DNA from: Bosea sp. RAC05
GTDB taxonomy: Bacteria; Pseudomonadota; Alphaproteobacteria; Rhizobiales; Beijerinckiaceae
Assembly (NCBI RefSeq): GCF_001713455.1
Contig: NZ_CP016464.1
Location: forward strand, 1,908,001 to 1,972,000
Direction: 5' to 3'
Length of the DNA stretch: 64,000 bases
Shown: positions 61,262 through 64,000 of the stretch, piece after piece
Layout: every line of letters begins with the position of its first letter
Numbering within the stretch: position 1 is the stretch's first letter
Notes under the pieces: model-generated
Told to the model about the DNA's origin: nothing
Databases searched by the model: none
What the model saw: only the letters and a program-made list of their open reading frames with translations
Program-made: the position numbers and the translations under genes

Positions 61262-64000
61262 TGGCGACTCTCCTTCTGCAGGTCGCGGGCAGTGCGCTCG
61301 GCAGCGCGGTCGGCGGCCCGATCGGTGCCGTGCTCGGCCAGGCGCTGGGCGGCATCGCCGGGGCGCGCATCGACCAGTCCCTGCTCGGCGGGTCCGCCTC
61401 GACGCGCCGCGTCGAGGGGCCGCGCCTCACCGAGGTCAGTGGCCTGGCCGCGACCGAGGGGGCCGCGATCCCGCGAATCTATGGCCGGGCCCGCCTCGGC
61501 GGGCAGCTGATCTGGGCGACCCGCTTCGAGGAGGAGATCAAGGTCACGGTGACCCGGACCAAGACCGGCGGAAAGGGCAGCCCGCGGGCGAAGACGATCG
61601 AGACGACCTATGCCTACCATGCCAATCTCGCGATCGGCCTGTGCGAGGGGCGGATCGCGTTCGTGCGTCGCATCTGGGCCGATGGGCGCGAACTCGACGT
61701 CACGACGGTCGCGATGCGCGTCCATCAGGGCGACGAGGCGCAGGAGCCCGACCCGCTGATCGCGGCGAAGGAGGCCGGCGAGACTCCGGCCTATCGCGGG
61801 CTCGCCTATGTCGTGTTCGAGCGTTTCCCTCTCGCCGACTACGGCAACCGTGTCCCGCAATTTTCCTTCGAGGTCGTGCGGCCCGTCGAAGGCCTCGCCC
61901 AGATGATCCGGGCCGTGACGCTGATCCCCGGCGCGGGCGAGTTCGTCTACGAAACGCGGGCCGTCAGCCACGAACCCGAGCCGGGCGTCACCGAAAGCCT
62001 GACCCGCCACCAGCTCTACGGGGGCGCCGACGTCGACACCGCGCTGGCCCAGCTCACCGCGCTCTGCCCCGCCCTCCGGCGGGTCGCGCTGGTCGTCACC
62101 TGGTTCGGCGACGATCTGCGGGCGGGCGCCTGCACGATCGCGCCGCGCGTCGAGATCGCTCACAAGCCGACGCTCGGTGCCGAATGGGCGGTGGCGGGCC
62201 TCGATCGTGCGACGGCCCGCGTGGTGAGCGAAGCCGAGGGGCGGCCGGCTTTCGGCGGGACGCCCTCGGACGAGAGCGTGATCCGCCTCATCCGTCGCCT
62301 GCGCGACGACTACGGCCTCGACGTGGTGCTCTACCCCTTCGTGATGATGGACATCCCAGCGGGCAATGCCCTGCCGGACCCGGTATCGGGCCTGCCCGGG
62401 CAGCCGCGCTATCCCTGGCGCGGCCGCATCACCTGCACGCCTGCGCCAGGGGCGCCCGGAAGCGCAGATGGCACCGCCGAGGCCGAGGTCCAGATGGCGG
62501 CGTTCCTGGGCAGCGTCGCCGCCTCGGATGTCGTCATCGAGGGGGAGCGGGTCGTCTGTGCGGCTCCGGACGAGTGGAGCTACCGCCGCTTCGTGCTGCA
62601 CTACGCCAGGCTGGCGCAGATTGCCGGCGGCGTCTCAGGCTTCGTGGTCGGCTCGGAAATGCCGGGCCTGACTCATGTCCGGGGCACGGGTGGCTACCCG
62701 ATGGTTGCGGGTCTCGTCGACCTCGCCGGACTGGTCGCGACGATTCTGCCGGCCGCCACGCTGACCTATGCGGCCGACTGGACCGAATACGGCGCCGATG
62801 TCCGCGATGGCGGCGACGACGTCGGCTTTCCGCTCGATCCGCTCTGGGCCTTGCCCGCCATCGGCGCGATCGGCATCGACTTCTACCCGCCGCTCTCGGA
62901 CTGGCGCGACGGCGCAGGACATGCCGACAGCGCCGTCGCGACGGGACCGGCCGATCTCGGCTATCTGCGGGCCCGGCTGACCGGCGGCGAGGCCTATGAC
63001 TGGTACTATGCCGATGCCGCCGGTCGCGCCGCACAGCTGCGCCTCCCGATCACGGACGGAACCCACGGCAAGCCCTGGGTCTTCCGTCCGAAGGATCTCG
63101 TCGGCTGGTGGAGCAACCCGCATGTCGAGCGGGTGGGCGGCGTCGAAACGTCCCCCACCGCCTTCGTGCCCGGTGCCAAGCCGATCTGGCTGACCGAGAT
63201 CGGCATTCCCGCCGTCGACAAGGGCGCGAATGCGCCCAACGTCTTTCCGGACGCGAAATCCGCCGAGAGCGGCGCTCCCTACTTCTCCAGCGGCGCGCGC
63301 GACGACCTGGTCCAGGCGCGCGGGCTCGAGGCGGTCATCTCCGGCTTCGATCCGGCGCGCGCGGGTTTCGAGGCCGGGCGCAACCCGGTCCATCCGGAAA
63401 CCGGCATCCGGATGATCGACCCGTCCAACATCTTTGTCTGGAGCTATGACGCGAGGCCGTTTCCCGCCTTTCCCGATCTCGGAGGGATCTGGGCCGATGG
63501 GACCGCCCACGACACGGGGCACTGGCTCAACGGCCGCATTGAAGGCACGCCCGTCGACCGGCTGCTGAGTCGCATCCTCGCCGATTTCGGACTGCCTGCC
63601 GCCGATGCGATCACCGTCGACGGCTTCCTCGACGGCTATGTGCTGGAGCGGCCGCTCTCGGCCCGCCAGGCGCTGGAGCCGCTCGGCCAGGCCTTCGGCT
63701 TCGACGTGACGATGAGCGCGGGCCGGCTCGTCTTCCGCGGCCGCTCCGGTCCCATCGCGCGCCGGATCGGGAGCGACGATCTCGTCCTCGATCGCGAAGG
63801 CCGGCCCTTCGCTCTGCGCCGGGCCGAGGAGAGCGAATTGCCGCTCGAACTGCGTCTCGGCTTCACCGACAGCGAGACCGAGTACCGCGGCACAGCGGCT
63901 CGCTCGCGCCGGCTGGCCGGTGCTGCGCGCCGCGAGATCGGCGTCGATACAGCGATCGTCACCCGCTCGGCCGAAGGCCAGCGTCTCGCCGATCAGCGCC
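61261..64000 (+). CDS. GTA multidomain tail hub/host-specificity protein with TIM-barrel domain (g15), C-terminus beyond window
   Basis: Only the first 913 codons are in the window. The N-terminus (ATLLLQVAGSALGSAVGGPIG) is hydrophobic Gly/Ala-rich, then EGAAIPRIYGRARLGGQLIW, a phage-tail-like domain, then a glycosidase-like GTA TIM-barrel (YRRFVLHYARLAQIAGG, WTEYGADVRDGGDD, IGIDFYPPLSDWRDG, KPIWLTEIGIPAVDKG), and the beginning of a tail_3-type domain (LGQAFGFDVTMSAG). RcGTA g15 is about 1300 aa, so roughly a third is missing. It forms the hub at the tail tip and contacts the recipient. Confidence 0.92.
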   Translation, partial: MATLLLQVAGSALGSAVGGPIGAVLGQALGGIAGARIDQSLLGGSASTRRVEGPRLTEVSGLAATEGAAIPRIYGRARLGGQLIWATRFEEEIKVTVTRTKTGGKGSPRAKTIETTYAYHANLAIGLCEGRIAFVRRIWADGRELDVTTVAMRVHQGDEAQEPDPLIAAKEAGETPAYRGLAYVVFERFPLADYGNRVPQFSFEVVRPVEGLAQMIRAVTLIPGAGEFVYETRAVSHEPEPGVTESLTRHQLYGGADVDTALAQLTALCPALRRVALVVTWFGDDLRAGACTIAPRVEIAHKPTLGAEWAVAGLDRATARVVSEAEGRPAFGGTPSDESVIRLIRRLRDDYGLDVVLYPFVMMDIPAGNALPDPVSGLPGQPRYPWRGRITCTPAPGAPGSADGTAEAEVQMAAFLGSVAASDVVIEGERVVCAAPDEWSYRRFVLHYARLAQIAGGVSGFVVGSEMPGLTHVRGTGGYPMVAGLVDLAGLVATILPAATLTYAADWTEYGADVRDGGDDVGFPLDPLWALPAIGAIGIDFYPPLSDWRDGAGHADSAVATGPADLGYLRARLTGGEAYDWYYADAAGRAAQLRLPITDGTHGKPWVFRPKDLVGWWSNPHVERVGGVETSPTAFVPGAKPIWLTEIGIPAVDKGANAPNVFPDAKSAESGAPYFSSGARDDLVQARGLEAVISGFDPARAGFEAGRNPVHPETGIRMIDPSNIFVWSYDARPFPAFPDLGGIWADGTAHDTGHWLNGRIEGTPVDRLLSRILADFGLPAADAITVDGFLDGYVLERPLSARQALEPLGQAFGFDVTMSAGRLVFRGRSGPIARRIGSDDLVLDREGRPFALRRAEESELPLELRLGFTDSETEYRGTAARSRRLAGAARREIGVDTAIVTRSAEGQRLADQR

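Noticed and set aside
49358..64000. Ordinary integrated prophage
   Set aside because: Gene order and lengths, including the short tape measure and g12-g15 types, match RcGTA, and no integrase, repressor, replication or lysis gene is visible. Genes outside the window could still change this.

Overview
The window is high-GC chromosomal DNA of an alphaproteobacterium. Gene content points to Hyphomicrobiales, probably Bosea or a close relative: Rhizobiales-style putrescine and Liv transporters, an R. etli-type asparaginase, a TIGR03808-like Tat protein, a fused MaeB, an RcGTA-like gene transfer agent cluster, and families of GTCAT...ATGAC palindromic repeats. The genus is inference. No rRNA, tRNA, CRISPR, transposase or integrase was seen.

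Layout. (1) 1-14270, minus strand: one long purine-salvage unit read right to left, xdhA-xdhB-xdhC, then a BMP-family (nucleoside-type) ABC transporter (ATPase, two permeases, binding protein), then livK-livH-livM-livG-livF (livF cut by the window edge). guaD (guanine deaminase) diverges at 14580. Guanine is deaminated to xanthine and XdhAB oxidises it to urate, so transport and catabolism sit together. (2) 16000-27894: mixed metabolic genes, namely a D-amino-acid aminotransferase, an orphan peptide-binding protein with a hydrolase, maeB, a stand-alone Lrp ligand-binding domain, an arylformamidase-like hydrolase, a class 3 asparaginase, a Tat-exported beta-helix protein, a pyroglutamyl peptidase and meaB. 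(3) 28013-33172: two tandem DUF900-type lipoprotein hydrolases, a third hydrolase, and an Lrp/AsnC regulator divergent from a PLP-dependent Cys/Met metabolism enzyme. (4) 33289-38588: a DUF3750 protein, the potFGHI polyamine transporter and a small secreted protein. (5) 38649-43615: both subunits of methylmalonyl-CoA mutase with thiD between them; meaB, the mutase chaperone, is 11 kb away. (6) 43794-48137: a small DUF protein, a HerA-like ATPase, an M20 dipeptidase and a LOG-family phosphoribohydrolase.

(7) 48141-49169: an AT-rich, probably transferred RelA/SpoT-domain gene next to (8) 49238-64000: a complete-looking RcGTA-like structural cluster in canonical order, g1 to g15, with g15 cut by the window end. 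It runs through DNA packaging, portal, prohead protease, capsid, head-tail connectors, tail tube, a short tape measure, baseplate/hub proteins and an NlpC/P60 peptidase. There are three departures: a palindromic repeat between terminase and portal, a coupled 60-codon ORF before the protease, and two secreted trypsin-like proteases on the opposite strand between capsid and the head-tail connector, one of them frameshifted at a homopolymer.

Palindromic repeats of at least three arm types punctuate the window. One sits in frame inside xdhA and another supplies the C-terminus and stop of guaD. Start codons were chosen from alignment-like reasoning, ribosome binding sites and stop/start overlaps. 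No database search was possible.
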